Origin: Citricoccus muralis
GTDB lineage: Bacteria; Actinomycetota; Actinomycetes; Actinomycetales; Micrococcaceae
Assembly: GCF_029637705.1 (NCBI RefSeq)
Contig: NZ_CP121252.1
Coordinates: 2,108,001 to 2,172,000 of the forward strand
Direction: 5' to 3'
Length of the DNA stretch: 64,000 bases
Shown here: positions 45,796 through 54,862 of the stretch, one piece after another
How positions within the stretch are numbered: position 1 is the first letter of the stretch
Layout of the letters: every line of letters starts with the position of its first letter
The notes under the pieces: model-generated
Told to the model about the DNA's origin: nothing
Databases searched by the model: none
The model's input: only the letters and a program-made list of their open reading frames with translations
Program-made: the position numbers and the translations under genes

Positions 45796-46656
45796 GTGGT
45801 CGGATTCGACCCCGAAGGTCCGGATCTGATCGTCGAAGCGGAGAACCTCTCCTATCTCGACCAGTTGCCGGAGCAGACCTTTACCGTCGTCTACCTCGAT
45901 CCGCCGTTCAACACGGGCCGAGTGCAGTCCCGGTCCACGTCGACGACGACGCGGGTGGCTCCCGGTGACGGCGACCGCACCGGCTTCGGCGGGCACAGCT
46001 ACCAGACGGTGAAGGGCGCGCTGTCGTCCTACGATGACGCCTTCACCGACTACTGGGAGTTCCTGGAACCGCGCCTGCGGCAGGCCTGGCGGCTGCTCGC
46101 CGACGACGGCACCCTGTACCTGCACCTGGATTACCGGGAAGTGCACTACGCCAAGGTCATGCTAGACGTGATCTTTGGCCGGGACCACTTCCTCAACGAG
46201 ATTATCTGGGCCTACGACTACGGGGGCCGGGCTCGACGCCGCTGGCCGTCGAAACACGACACGATCCTGGTGTACGTGAAAAATCCGCGCACCTACTGGT
46301 TCGATTCGACCGAAGTCGACCGGGAACCGTATATGGCCCCCGGACTCGTCACCCCGGAGAAGCGGGAACGCGGCAAGCTGCCCACCGACGTCTGGTGGCA
46401 CACCATTGTCTCCCCCACCGGCAAGGAGAAAACCGGCTACCCCACCCAGAAACCGGTGGGGCTGTTGCGCCGAATGGTGGCGGCGTCGTCGCGCCCCGGA
46501 GACTGGGTGTTGGACTTCTTCGCCGGCTCGGGCACCCTCGGTGCTGCCGCTGAGCAATTGGGGCGCCGGTACCTGTTGGTGGATCAGAACCCGCAAGCGA
46601 TCGAGATCATGCGCAGCCGCCTCCCTCAGGCGCTGGTCACCACGCCGCCTCGGTGA
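45796..46656 (+). CDS. Site-specific DNA methyltransferase (DPPF, amino-methyl type), orphan
   Basis: A 286-residue enzyme with the catalytic motif VVYLDPPFNTG near residue 35 and the SAM motif VLDFFAGSGTLGAAA near residue 240, the order (IV before I) of beta-class DNA amino-methyltransferases. KTGYPTQKPVGLLRRMV is the usual segment before motif I. No restriction endonuclease or specificity subunit is adjacent. The GTG start lies 2 bases after the RNA helicase stop, implying translational coupling. It overlaps the PHP gene by 20 bases at the 3' end. The recognition site cannot be read from the sequence. Confidence 0.88.
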   Translation: MVGFDPEGPDLIVEAENLSYLDQLPEQTFTVVYLDPPFNTGRVQSRSTSTTTRVAPGDGDRTGFGGHSYQTVKGALSSYDDAFTDYWEFLEPRLRQAWRLLADDGTLYLHLDYREVHYAKVMLDVIFGRDHFLNEIIWAYDYGGRARRRWPSKHDTILVYVKNPRTYWFDSTEVDREPYMAPGLVTPEKRERGKLPTDVWWHTIVSPTGKEKTGYPTQKPVGLLRRMVAASSRPGDWVLDFFAGSGTLGAAAEQLGRRYLLVDQNPQAIEIMRSRLPQALVTTPPR

Positions 46657-47479
46657 CGCCGAGCGCAGCAATCTGGTCCACGACGTCGCGGGCTGTGGTG
46701 TGCTCACCGATCCGATTCGGTTTGCCTGCCCCGTGATAATCCGAGGCACCGGTCATGAGCAGGTCGTGACGGCGCGCTAGCTGCCGCAACCACTGCCGGT
46801 CCGCATCCGGATTGTCTCGGTGGTCCACCTCCAATCCCACCAGGCCGGCCTCGATCATCTCCTCGAAGGTGTCCTCCCCCACCACGCGGCCGCGGGACAC
46901 CGCCCTCGGATGGGCAAACACCGGCACCCCGCCCGCCTCGCGCACCAGCCGCACCGCTTCGGCCGGGTCCGGCGCGTAATGCCCAACATAGTAGGGCGAC
47001 GACGGCAGCAGGATACCGGCGAAGGCGGCGGTACGGTCAGGCACCACCCCGGCTACGACGAGCGCATCCGCCAGGTGCGGCCTACCCACCGTGGCCCCGG
47101 GCTCGGTCTGGGCCTGCACGAGCTCCCAGGTAATCGGGAAGTCCTCACTGAGTCGCTGCGCCATCTGCTCGGCCCGAGTCAGCCGTGAGCGCACCGAACG
47201 CTCCATCTCGTCTTTCAGCCCCGGATGATCGGGGTCGTGGAGGTAGCTGAGCAGGTGCACGCTGACCCCTTGGGCGGATACACAGGAGATTTCCATGCCC
47301 CGCACCACGGCCACCCCCTCGCGACGTCCCGCCGCCACGGCTTCGTCCCAGCCGGCGGTGGTGTCATGGTCGGTGAGTGCCAACCCCTCCAGCCCGGCCT
47401 CCGCGGCGGCACGCACCACCGCGGACGGCGATTGGGTGCCGTCGGAGCAGTGCGAGTGGGTGTGTAAGTCGAAGGCCAT
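46637..47479 (-). CDS. PHP-domain phosphoesterase (YciV/RNase AM-like)
   Basis: A 280-residue PHP domain with metal motifs FDLHTHSHCSDG, LALTDHDTTAGW, MEISC, PVFAHPR and TGASDYHGAG. Such proteins act as 3',5'-nucleotide bisphosphate phosphatases or 5'-3' exoribonucleases; either would suit a neighbour of an RNA helicase, but the substrate is not shown. I chose the ATG at 47479 (MAFDLHTHSHCSD); the extra upstream frame reaches into the promoter of the divergent peptidase. Confidence 0.9.
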   Translation of the reverse strand: MAFDLHTHSHCSDGTQSPSAVVRAAAEAGLEGLALTDHDTTAGWDEAVAAGRREGVAVVRGMEISCVSAQGVSVHLLSYLHDPDHPGLKDEMERSVRSRLTRAEQMAQRLSEDFPITWELVQAQTEPGATVGRPHLADALVVAGVVPDRTAAFAGILLPSSPYYVGHYAPDPAEAVRLVREAGGVPVFAHPRAVSRGRVVGEDTFEEMIEAGLVGLEVDHRDNPDADRQWLRQLARRHDLLMTGASDYHGAGKPNRIGEHTTARDVVDQIAALGVTEAAW

Positions 47480-47544
47480 GGCATCAGTGTGCTGTGCCGG
47501 GTCAGCGCTCTGCAAGTGTGGTGCACCCATGAAACAATGTGGTC

Positions 47545-49113
47545 ATGACTGAATCCGCCTCGATGACCCCGTCTCACCACGAGTCCTCCCACGAGCAGGA
47601 CCAGCCCCTGGAGAACCGCGTCGACAACCGATCGCAGCGCCCCACCTCCGAGGCGTTCAAGGAGTTCATGGCCTCGTCCTGGGCCCCCGCCGATACCAGT
47701 GAGGCCCCGCTGAACGCCTCCGCCCCGTTCGCCGCCCAGCGTCGCGCTGCTGTTTCCGCACGCTTCTCGGGTGAACGCGTGGTGGTTCCGGCCGGTGAGC
47801 CGAAGGTCCGATCGAACGACACCGACTACCGTTTCCGTGCGCATTCAGCGTTCTCCCACCTGACCGGTCTGGGGGCCGACCATGAACCCAGCGCGGTGCT
47901 GGTGATGCAGCCGGTGGAACCGGGAACCGGCGACGACGGCTCGGACCACGAGTCCACCCTGTATTTCCACCCGCTGGCTGGACGTGACAGTGAGGAGTTC
48001 TACACCAACGCCCGCACCGGCGAATTCTGGGTGGGTGCACGCCCCACTCTGGAGGAGATGAGCCAGCGCACCGGGCTGCGCACCGCGGATCTCGCCGACC
48101 TGGAGGTGGCGGTGACCAAGGACGCCGGAGCCGTGGAAATCGGGGGGCTGCGCATTCGCCTACTGCGCGGTTCGGACCTCACCATGGAGGCTCTCGTCGA
48201 TACCTCCCGCATCAACACCGGCGTCGATCTGGAAGCCTCCGATGCCCTGGACGGTGAGCTCACCGAGTTCACCTCCGAGCTGCGCCTCGTCAAGGATGAG
48301 TGGGAGATCGAGGAGATGCGCGGTTCGGTCGCGGCCACCCAGCGCGGTTTCGACGACATTGTGAAAATTCTGCCCACCGCCCGGGAGCATGATCGTGGCG
48401 AGCGCGTGGTCGAGGGGGCGTTCTTCGCCCGGGCCCGGCTGGAGGGTAACGACCTCGGCTATGACACCATCGCCGCTTCCGGCAACAACGCCACCGTGTT
48501 GCACTGGATCCGCAACACCGGCTCCGTGCGTGACGGGGAACTGATTCTGGTGGACGCCGGGGTGGAGGCAGATTCGCTCTACACCGCCGACATCACCCGC
48601 ACCCTGCCGGTCAACGGCACCTTCTCTCCCGTGCAGCGCCGCATCTACCAGGCGGTGCTCGATGCGGCCGACGCCGCCTTCGCCATCGTGAAGCCGGGCA
48701 TCCGGTTCCGGGAAATCCACCAGACCGCCGTCACCGTGCTCGCCCAGCGCCTGGACGAATGGGGTCTGCTGCCGGTCAGCGTGGAGGAGGCGGTCTCCCC
48801 GCAGGGCCAGCAGCACCGCCGGTGGATGCCGCACGGCACCAGCCACCACCTGGGTCTGGATGTGCATGACTGCGCCCAGGCGAAGAAGGAACTCTACCTC
48901 GACGGCGTGCTCGAGCCGGGCATGGTGTTCACCATCGAACCCGGGCTCTACTTCAAGGCCGAGGACCTGGCCGTGCCCGAGGAGTACCGCGGCATCGGCG
49001 TGCGTATCGAGGACGACATTCTGGTCACCGCTGACGGTGCCGAGAACCTGTCGGCAGCGCTACCGCGCACTCCGGACGACATCGAAGCATGGATGGCCCA
49101 CCACAACGGTTAG
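47545..49113 (+). CDS. Xaa-Pro aminopeptidase (aminopeptidase P family, M24B)
   Basis: A 522-residue pita-bread peptidase that removes the first residue before proline. The metal ligands are Asp in ILVDAGVEAD, Asp in YTADITRTLP, His in HGTSHHLGLDVHD, Glu in FTIEPGLYF and Glu in GVRIEDDILV. The N-terminal creatinase-like domain (FRAHSAFSHLTGLGADHEPS) is present. I chose the ATG at 47545 rather than the GTG at 47539. Its TAG stop interlocks with the TAA stop of the next gene on the other strand. Confidence 0.93.
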   Translation: MTESASMTPSHHESSHEQDQPLENRVDNRSQRPTSEAFKEFMASSWAPADTSEAPLNASAPFAAQRRAAVSARFSGERVVVPAGEPKVRSNDTDYRFRAHSAFSHLTGLGADHEPSAVLVMQPVEPGTGDDGSDHESTLYFHPLAGRDSEEFYTNARTGEFWVGARPTLEEMSQRTGLRTADLADLEVAVTKDAGAVEIGGLRIRLLRGSDLTMEALVDTSRINTGVDLEASDALDGELTEFTSELRLVKDEWEIEEMRGSVAATQRGFDDIVKILPTAREHDRGERVVEGAFFARARLEGNDLGYDTIAASGNNATVLHWIRNTGSVRDGELILVDAGVEADSLYTADITRTLPVNGTFSPVQRRIYQAVLDAADAAFAIVKPGIRFREIHQTAVTVLAQRLDEWGLLPVSVEEAVSPQGQQHRRWMPHGTSHHLGLDVHDCAQAKKELYLDGVLEPGMVFTIEPGLYFKAEDLAVPEEYRGIGVRIEDDILVTADGAENLSAALPRTPDDIEAWMAHHNG

Positions 49114-49790
49114 CGGGAACGGTCCGAGTCCTCCGAGGTCTCCGGGTCGACGCGGACCCCGTACTGGGGACGGCCGTCGGGCAGGTCCGGGATCTGCCCG
49201 CGGCGCGACGGCGCCGGGGTTTCGGTGGATTCCTCTTCTGCAGCAGGAGCGGTCGGAGCAGCCGGCTGAGTGGGAGCTGCGGGCTGGGCCGGGGCGCTCG
49301 GGGCCGGCGCCGTCGAACCGCCGAGAATGCCGCGGGCCCGGTGGGACACCTCAAAATCGCACACCAGGTCGTAGCTGACCGCCACCACCTGCGGAATCGT
49401 GTCGAAGCCGGGGGTCTTCTTCCGCATGGCCTGGCCGAGCACGCCGAAAATCACCCAGATCCCGATGCCCAGGGCCACCGAGCTCAGGATCTGCAACCCG
49501 GCGGTCTCCGGGACGATCAAACTCATCAGCAGTCCGATCAACAATCCGAAGAACGCGCCCTGAATGGCAGAACGCAGCACCACGGCCGGGTAGCCGGCGC
49601 GGCGGCGCAGCCGGTTCACCACGCGCACATCGCGGCCCACCACCGTGAGCGCCTGCAAGCTGATGCCCTCGTCCACCAGCCGCTGCACCGTCTGCTGGGC
49701 GGCGTCGAACGACGGGTAGTTGCCGATCAACTCTCCGCGCGGCAGACCGGAGCTCAAGGACGACGGGGGGACGGGACCGAGGAATGACAT
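49110..49790 (-). CDS. General stress protein family (YflT-like) membrane protein
   Basis: A 226-residue protein. The N-terminal segment ELIGNYPSFDAAQQTVQRLV followed by DEGISLQALTVVGRDVR matches the short domain called general stress protein 17M/YflT. Two hydrophobic helices follow (SAIQGAFFGLLIGLLMSLIV and ILSSVALGIGIWVIFGVLG). The tail after residue 165 is Ala/Pro-rich and probably disordered. The function is unknown. I chose the ATG at 49790 (MSFLGPVPPSS). Confidence 0.85.
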   Translation of the reverse strand: MSFLGPVPPSSLSSGLPRGELIGNYPSFDAAQQTVQRLVDEGISLQALTVVGRDVRVVNRLRRRAGYPAVVLRSAIQGAFFGLLIGLLMSLIVPETAGLQILSSVALGIGIWVIFGVLGQAMRKKTPGFDTIPQVVAVSYDLVCDFEVSHRARGILGGSTAPAPSAPAQPAAPTQPAAPTAPAAEEESTETPAPSRRGQIPDLPDGRPQYGVRVDPETSEDSDRSR

Positions 49791-49904
49791 GGTGCTATTT
49801 TCTCGTGCTTCACGCACGCGCGCCAGCGATTATGCCCACCGAGTAAGCCACCCTGGGTTCCGCCTGACTCGGCACATTCCCGCCGCAGGGCTTAGGCTGT
49901 AACG

Positions 49905-51212
49905 GTGAGCAAGATCTTCGTTGCCCGACTGCTGGGCCAGGATGTGTTCGACCCGCTGGGCGACCGCCTCGGGCGGTTGCGCGACGTCGTGGTGGTCGAC
50001 CGCGGCCATATCGATCCGCCGGTGGCCTCCGGCATCGTGGTGGAGGTGCTGGGCAAAAAACGCGTGTTCGTGCCGATGACCCGGGTGACCTCGCTGGACT
50101 CCGGCCAGGTCATTACCACCGGGCTGATCAATCTGCGCCGTTTCGAGCGCCGCGGCTTGGAGTTGACCGTGGCCGGCGACCTGTTTGACCGCCGTGTGGT
50201 GCTCCAAGACGGTTCCGGCAGCGCCGTCCTGCAAGACGTGGGCCTGACGCGCCAGCGCAACGGTGACTGGGCCGTCTCCGACCTTTATGTGCGCCGCGTC
50301 GGTGCCCGCCGGGGCGCCTTCGGCCGGTCCCGGGGCGAGCACCTGCTCGTCGGCTGGGAAGAATCGCGCTGGGCCGGGCAGGAAGAGCCCCAGGGAGCGG
50401 CCAACTTCGTCGCCGCCCACGAAGACATGAAGCCGGCCGACCTCGCCGATGCCCTGCACGAGATGACCGAGAAGCGCCGGGTGGAGGTCGCCGCAGAGCT
50501 GCACGACGAGCGTCTGGCCGATGTGTTGCAGGAGCTGCCCGACGAGGACCAGGTGCTCATTCTGTCCAACCTGAACCTGGATCGTGCCGCGGACGTGCTC
50601 GAAGAAATGGACCCAGACGACGCCGCTGACTTGCTCAATGAGCTGCCCGATTCCCAGCAGGAGCTGCTGCTAGAGCTGATGGAGCCCGACGACGCCGAAG
50701 ACGTGCGCCGCCTCATGGAGTACGAGGAGAATACCGCGGGCGCGGTGATGACCCCCGTCCCGATCATCATGTCCCCGGAAGCGACCGTGGCAGAGGCGCT
50801 GGCAAACATCCGCCAGCACGACATTTCCGCCGCCCTGGCCTCCCTGGTCATCGTGGCCCGTCATCCCCTGGAGACCCCCACCGGGCGCTACCTCGGAGTC
50901 GTGCACTTCCAGAAGCTGCTGCGCTACCCGCCGCCGGAGCTGCTGGGCAACCTGCTCGACAAAGAGCTGGAACCGGTCACCGACTTGACTCCGCTGCACA
51001 CCGTGACCCGCGAGCTGGCCACCTACAACCTGACCAGCATCCCGGTCATCAACGACGCCCAACGCGTGGTGGGCGCGGTCACCGTGGATGACGTGCTGGA
51101 TCACCTGCTGCCCGATGACTGGCGCACCATGGACCCTGAACAGATCCGCACCCACGACGAGTCCGAACCGGGCACCGGGATCATCACGCAGATCCCGACG
51201 TCGTCACCGTGA
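49905..51212 (+). CDS. MgtE N-terminal/CBS-domain protein with PRC-barrel-like N-terminus
   Basis: A 435-residue soluble protein. Residues 1-150 look like two PRC-barrel-like halves (GRLRDVVVVDRG, then VVLQDG--SAVLQDVGL). The MgtE intracellular N domain follows (MKPADLADALHEMTEKRRVE, then LEEMDPDDAADLLNELPDSQ). The end is a CBS pair (about 275-400). The transmembrane part of MgtE transporters is missing, so it is probably a magnesium- or nucleotide-sensing protein rather than a transporter. It is followed 30 bases later by the DUF1003 gene, likely the same operon. Confidence 0.88.
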   Translation: MSKIFVARLLGQDVFDPLGDRLGRLRDVVVVDRGHIDPPVASGIVVEVLGKKRVFVPMTRVTSLDSGQVITTGLINLRRFERRGLELTVAGDLFDRRVVLQDGSGSAVLQDVGLTRQRNGDWAVSDLYVRRVGARRGAFGRSRGEHLLVGWEESRWAGQEEPQGAANFVAAHEDMKPADLADALHEMTEKRRVEVAAELHDERLADVLQELPDEDQVLILSNLNLDRAADVLEEMDPDDAADLLNELPDSQQELLLELMEPDDAEDVRRLMEYEENTAGAVMTPVPIIMSPEATVAEALANIRQHDISAALASLVIVARHPLETPTGRYLGVVHFQKLLRYPPPELLGNLLDKELEPVTDLTPLHTVTRELATYNLTSIPVINDAQRVVGAVTVDDVLDHLLPDDWRTMDPEQIRTHDESEPGTGIITQIPTSSP

Positions 51213-51242
51213 CCCACACACCAGCGAAGACCAGGAGGAACC

Positions 51243-51890
51243 GTGGCTGAGAAGAACGACAAGGCCGAGCCCGCCGGCCAGCGCCGTATTCGTGACCTGG
51301 ACAAGCCCCTGGGTACCCGCGGCCGCCGCATTTCGCTGCGGGGCCCCAACCCGGACGCCTTCGGGCAATGGACCGAGGGCATCGCCCGGTTCATGGGCAC
51401 CCCGCAGTTCTTGCTGTGGATGTCGCTGTTTTGTGTGCTCTGGCTGGGGTGGAACACCTGGGCCCCCGAGGACTGGCGCTTCGACTCGGCCGCGCTCGGA
51501 TTCACCGCGCTCACCCTGATGCTCTCCCTGCAGGCTTCCTATGCCGCGCCCTTGCTGTTGCTGGCCCAGAACCGGCAGGACGACCGCGACCGGGTGTCGC
51601 TGCGCGAGGATCGCGACCGGGCCGAGCGGAATCTGGCCGACACCGAATACCTCACCCGGGAGATCGCCGGGCTGCGCCTGGCCGTTCAAGACACCGCCAC
51701 GCGTGATTTTGTGCGCTCCGAACTGCGCAGCGTGGTCGAGGATCTCACTGATGACCTGCGCGACTCACTGCTGCAGGAACTGCGCCAACAGCAGCGCGAC
51801 ACCGTTCCGGAGCCCGACCCGGCCACCGATACCCTGGCCCGTCTCACCGACGAGGAGATCGCCGAGCGGGCCGGAAAACGAGACCACTGA
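51243..51890 (+). CDS. DUF1003 family membrane protein
   Basis: A 215-residue protein with the DUF1003 core: F-G-TPQFLLWMSLFCVLWLGWN and LMLSLQASYAAPLLLLAQNR, two transmembrane helices. A charged coiled-coil-like segment (RDRVSLREDRDRAERNLAD) and an acidic tail follow. AGGAGG lies 4 bases before the GTG start. It lies between the MgtE-N gene and mrp, all close together. I know of no established function. Confidence 0.88.
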   Translation: MAEKNDKAEPAGQRRIRDLDKPLGTRGRRISLRGPNPDAFGQWTEGIARFMGTPQFLLWMSLFCVLWLGWNTWAPEDWRFDSAALGFTALTLMLSLQASYAAPLLLLAQNRQDDRDRVSLREDRDRAERNLADTEYLTREIAGLRLAVQDTATRDFVRSELRSVVEDLTDDLRDSLLQELRQQQRDTVPEPDPATDTLARLTDEEIAERAGKRDH

Positions 51891-51903
51891 GCGGAGGGAT
51901 TGC

Positions 51904-53040
51904 GTGACCAACGCTTCCGATGTCACAGCCCAGGCGCGCACACGTCTGGCCGGCGTCATCGACCCCGAGCTTCGCCGTCCCATCACCGAGCTGGGCATGC
52001 TGGGCGACGTCACCGTCACCGACACCGACGAAGGCACCGTGCTACGCGTGCAGATTCGGCTCACCGTGGCCGGTTGCCCGCTGCGCGGCACCATTCACGA
52101 CGACGTCGCCGCCGCGCTGGACGGGCTCGACGGGGTGGCCCGGGTCGACGTCGACCTGACCGTGATGACACCCGAACAGCGTGCCGCCCTCAAAGACCAG
52201 CTCACCGCCGGCCGCCCGGCCAATCCGTTCGGTCCCGAGACCCTCACCCGAATCTTCGCGGTCGCCTCTGGCAAGGGCGGGGTGGGCAAATCCACGGTCA
52301 CCGCCAACCTGGCCGCCGGGTTCGCCGCCCGCGGCTACTCCGTGGGCCTCATCGACGCCGATATTCACGGGTTCTCTATTCCGGGCCTGCTCGGGGTGGA
52401 CCAGGCCCCCACCCGGATGGAAGGGATGATCCTGCCCCCGGTGGCCCACGGAATCAAGCTGATCTCCATTGGCATGTTCCTCGACACCGACCAGCCGGTG
52501 GCGTGGCGCGGACCGATGCTGCACCGGGCCCTGGAGCAGTTCGTGACCGATGTCTACTGGGGAGACCTGGACCTGCTGTTCATCGATCTGCCCCCGGGCA
52601 CCGGCGACATCGCCATCTCCGCAGCACAGCTGCTGCCGCCAGCTGAACTATTGGTGGTCACCACCCCGCAGCACGCCGCCGCCCAGGTGGCCGCACGCGC
52701 CGGACAGCTGAGCACCCAGACCCAGCAGCCAGTGGCCGGGGTCATCGAGAATATGGCGGCGATGACGCTGCCCGACGGCACGGTGCTGGATCTCTTCGGC
52801 TCCGGCGGCGGCCAACAGGTCTCAGAACGTCTCACCGAAGCCTTGGAGACTCCCGTGTCGCTGCTGGGTTCGGTGCCGCTGGATCCGGTGCTGCGTGCCG
52901 ACGGCGACGCCGGAGAGCCCACCATGCTGGCGCATCCGGACTCCCCCGCGGCCACGGCGCTGGATCAGGTGGTCACTGCTCTGGCCAGTTGCGGCCGCGG
53001 ACTGGCCGGTCGCCGACTGCCGGTATCTCCGCGCGATTAG
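51904..53040 (+). CDS. mrp: Mrp/NBP35-type ATPase, iron-sulfur carrier family
   Basis: A 378-residue protein. An N-terminal MIP18/DUF59 domain (RLAGVIDPELRRPITELGML, then VAGCPLRGTIHDDV) is followed by a P-loop ATPase with the deviant Walker A ASGKGGVGKSTVTANLA, and FIDLPPGTGD. The CxxC that binds the cluster in ApbC/Ind1 is missing: after VIENMAAM comes TLPDGTVLDLFGSGGG. GGAGGG precedes the GTG start. The last four bases are shared with the tatB stop on the other strand. Confidence 0.92.
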   Translation: MTNASDVTAQARTRLAGVIDPELRRPITELGMLGDVTVTDTDEGTVLRVQIRLTVAGCPLRGTIHDDVAAALDGLDGVARVDVDLTVMTPEQRAALKDQLTAGRPANPFGPETLTRIFAVASGKGGVGKSTVTANLAAGFAARGYSVGLIDADIHGFSIPGLLGVDQAPTRMEGMILPPVAHGIKLISIGMFLDTDQPVAWRGPMLHRALEQFVTDVYWGDLDLLFIDLPPGTGDIAISAAQLLPPAELLVVTTPQHAAAQVAARAGQLSTQTQQPVAGVIENMAAMTLPDGTVLDLFGSGGGQQVSERLTEALETPVSLLGSVPLDPVLRADGDAGEPTMLAHPDSPAATALDQVVTALASCGRGLAGRRLPVSPRD

Positions 53041-53522
53041 GTCGCCTCGTCGTCGAACGGTGCCGGGCGGGTTTCTTCCGGCTCGGTTGCCTCGACGTCG
53101 TGAGTGGGATCATCCGTTTCCGGAGATACCGCTGGGGCAGCGTCTTGGGTGGAGTCGGTCGAGGAGGAACGGAACGCCTCGCGAGGGTCGAGTTGTTTGA
53201 GGTCCTGGCGTAGCGTGGTCCGGTCGGTGCCGGTGACCCCAGCCACGTGTTTCAGGTCGTCCAGTGGTTCGGCCAGGGCGTCGCGGATAATCCGCCGCGG
53301 GTCGTATTGACGGGGGTCGTAGCGTTGCCAGTCGACCTCGTCGAAGTCGGTGCCGGTTTCCTCTTTGAACTGCTGTTTCGCGCCTTCGGCCATCCGGCGC
53401 AGTTTACGCACCCAGTCGCCGAGGGCCCGGGTGTATTCCGGGATCTTCTCGGGACCCAGCAACAGCAAGGCGAGCACGATCAATACGATCAGCTCGCCGC
53501 CGTTGATTCCGAAGATGTTCAC
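53037..53522 (-). CDS. tatB: Twin-arginine translocase subunit TatB
   Basis: A 161-residue protein. The N-terminal helix INGGELIVLIVLALLLLGPE followed by KIPEYTRALGDWVRKLRRM is the TatA/B signature with the GPEK hinge and an amphipathic helix. The tail is acidic. Relative to TatA it is longer, and it lies beside the anti-sigma gene as sigE-rseA-htrA-tatB does in mycobacteria (recall). It handles folded twin-arginine precursors at the inner membrane. Confidence 0.92.
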   Translation of the reverse strand: MNIFGINGGELIVLIVLALLLLGPEKIPEYTRALGDWVRKLRRMAEGAKQQFKEETGTDFDEVDWQRYDPRQYDPRRIIRDALAEPLDDLKHVAGVTGTDRTTLRQDLKQLDPREAFRSSSTDSTQDAAPAVSPETDDPTHDVEATEPEETRPAPFDDEAT

Positions 53523-53566
53523 AGTACGTTAGCTTACCGGCTCAACCAGGTCTCACCTGTGAAAGG

Positions 53567-54676
53567 TCATTGTCCCAGCCCAGGAATAATCTCTTGGAAT
53601 CCGCGCTGCAGGCGGTCCATGGCCGAGTCCGGCAGCGTGCCGCCCTTAATGCGGGACTGCTCGGACATCCGTAGAGCCGACATCATGGCCGCCGCGTTTT
53701 CCACGGGGCTGGACGAGTCCACCTGGTAGGAGGCGTGCTCGGAGTTCAGTCGGGCCGTCCAGGTGTCGTCGGCAAAGGTTTGGACTTCGATGCTGGTGTC
53801 GGGGCCGATATCGATGGTGGTCACTGGCCCGGAATGTTCTTCTTCCACGGGGCAACCGGTCACCTGGTCGTCCTCAACCTGGCGGCATTCGCGCACCACG
53901 GTCACGATTTCGTCGTCACCTGAGCCGCGGCGCATCTGGGTGGAGATTTCCGCCCAGTTCTCGCCGGAGAGCACCGAGGCCGACTGCATGGACATGCCGA
54001 AATCAGCCAGCCCGGGGATGTTCCAGCCGTAGCCGCGCAACTGCGACAGTGCAGAGACGGGTACGTCGGTGCCCGAGGCGGTGAGATCTGCCCCCTGGGT
54101 CGATCCGGCGGTGGAGACCATCGGCCATTGTGCATCATCGGATGAGGCCGACGACGAAGCGGAGGATTCGGAAGAACCGGAAGCACTCGAAGAAGTCGTC
54201 GACGACGGCGTACCGGCCGTCAACGTGGGCGTGATGAGGGGACGATCTTCCAGCCGCGCGTCCGAACCCGTTGCGGAAAGCTCTTGGGGCAATAACGACG
54301 GCGACCCGACTGACAGGGAAACGCTACCGCGCCCACCGGCCACCCAAGCGAACAACAGCATGGCCACCGCCACGGTGCAGACCAACACGAGCCCGATGAC
54401 GACTTTCCAGCCGGCGATCCCGGAGCCGGGACGCAACACCGCTTCGGAAGCAGGACCGGAGGTAGCGGACTGGCGCACCGGGATGATGTGGGACTGCTGG
54501 GCCTGCCGGCTATAGCGCAGGGCCGCAGCGCGCTGAGAGATTTCTTCGGCGCATTCGTGACATTCGGCCACATGGCGCTGGACCCTGCGGCGCGAGCCGG
54601 GGGTCAAAGAATTTTCGAGATACGAGTCGAACCGAGACCGGGGATGCGGCCTCCGGCTACGTTGCGTAGTGCTCAT
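53567..54676 (-). CDS. Zinc-finger anti-sigma factor-like membrane protein, no sigma gene adjacent
   Basis: A 369-residue protein. The cytoplasmic anti-sigma zinc finger is HVAECHEC (H-x3-C-x2-C) near residue 30, followed by one transmembrane helix (about 90-112) and an extracytoplasmic Ser-rich linker and domain. I recall the M. tuberculosis order as O-methyltransferase, sigE, rseA, htrA, tatB; here the O-methyltransferase and tatB flank this gene, but the 186 bases upstream hold no sigma gene. I chose the ATG at 54676 (MSTTQRSRRPHPR); the longer open frame upstream covers the intergenic region and the next gene. Confidence 0.85.
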   Translation of the reverse strand: MSTTQRSRRPHPRSRFDSYLENSLTPGSRRRVQRHVAECHECAEEISQRAAALRYSRQAQQSHIIPVRQSATSGPASEAVLRPGSGIAGWKVVIGLVLVCTVAVAMLLFAWVAGGRGSVSLSVGSPSLLPQELSATGSDARLEDRPLITPTLTAGTPSSTTSSSASGSSESSASSSASSDDAQWPMVSTAGSTQGADLTASGTDVPVSALSQLRGYGWNIPGLADFGMSMQSASVLSGENWAEISTQMRRGSGDDEIVTVVRECRQVEDDQVTGCPVEEEHSGPVTTIDIGPDTSIEVQTFADDTWTARLNSEHASYQVDSSSPVENAAAMMSALRMSEQSRIKGGTLPDSAMDRLQRGFQEIIPGLGQ

Positions 54677-54862
54677 CCGTGATGTCCTGCATGGGCTTGG
54701 AGTGCGTCCGTCCTTCGTGTGCCTCGTCAAGTGCTCGCTCGTGGTCCTCAGTCTGCCTCCACAATCTGAAAGAAGACTGGAGGCAAGCTGTGCAGCACGC
54801 CACGCACCGTAGACTAGGGTGGCAGAATCATCGAGCCCCTCACCGAAGGATGACACGCCGGA

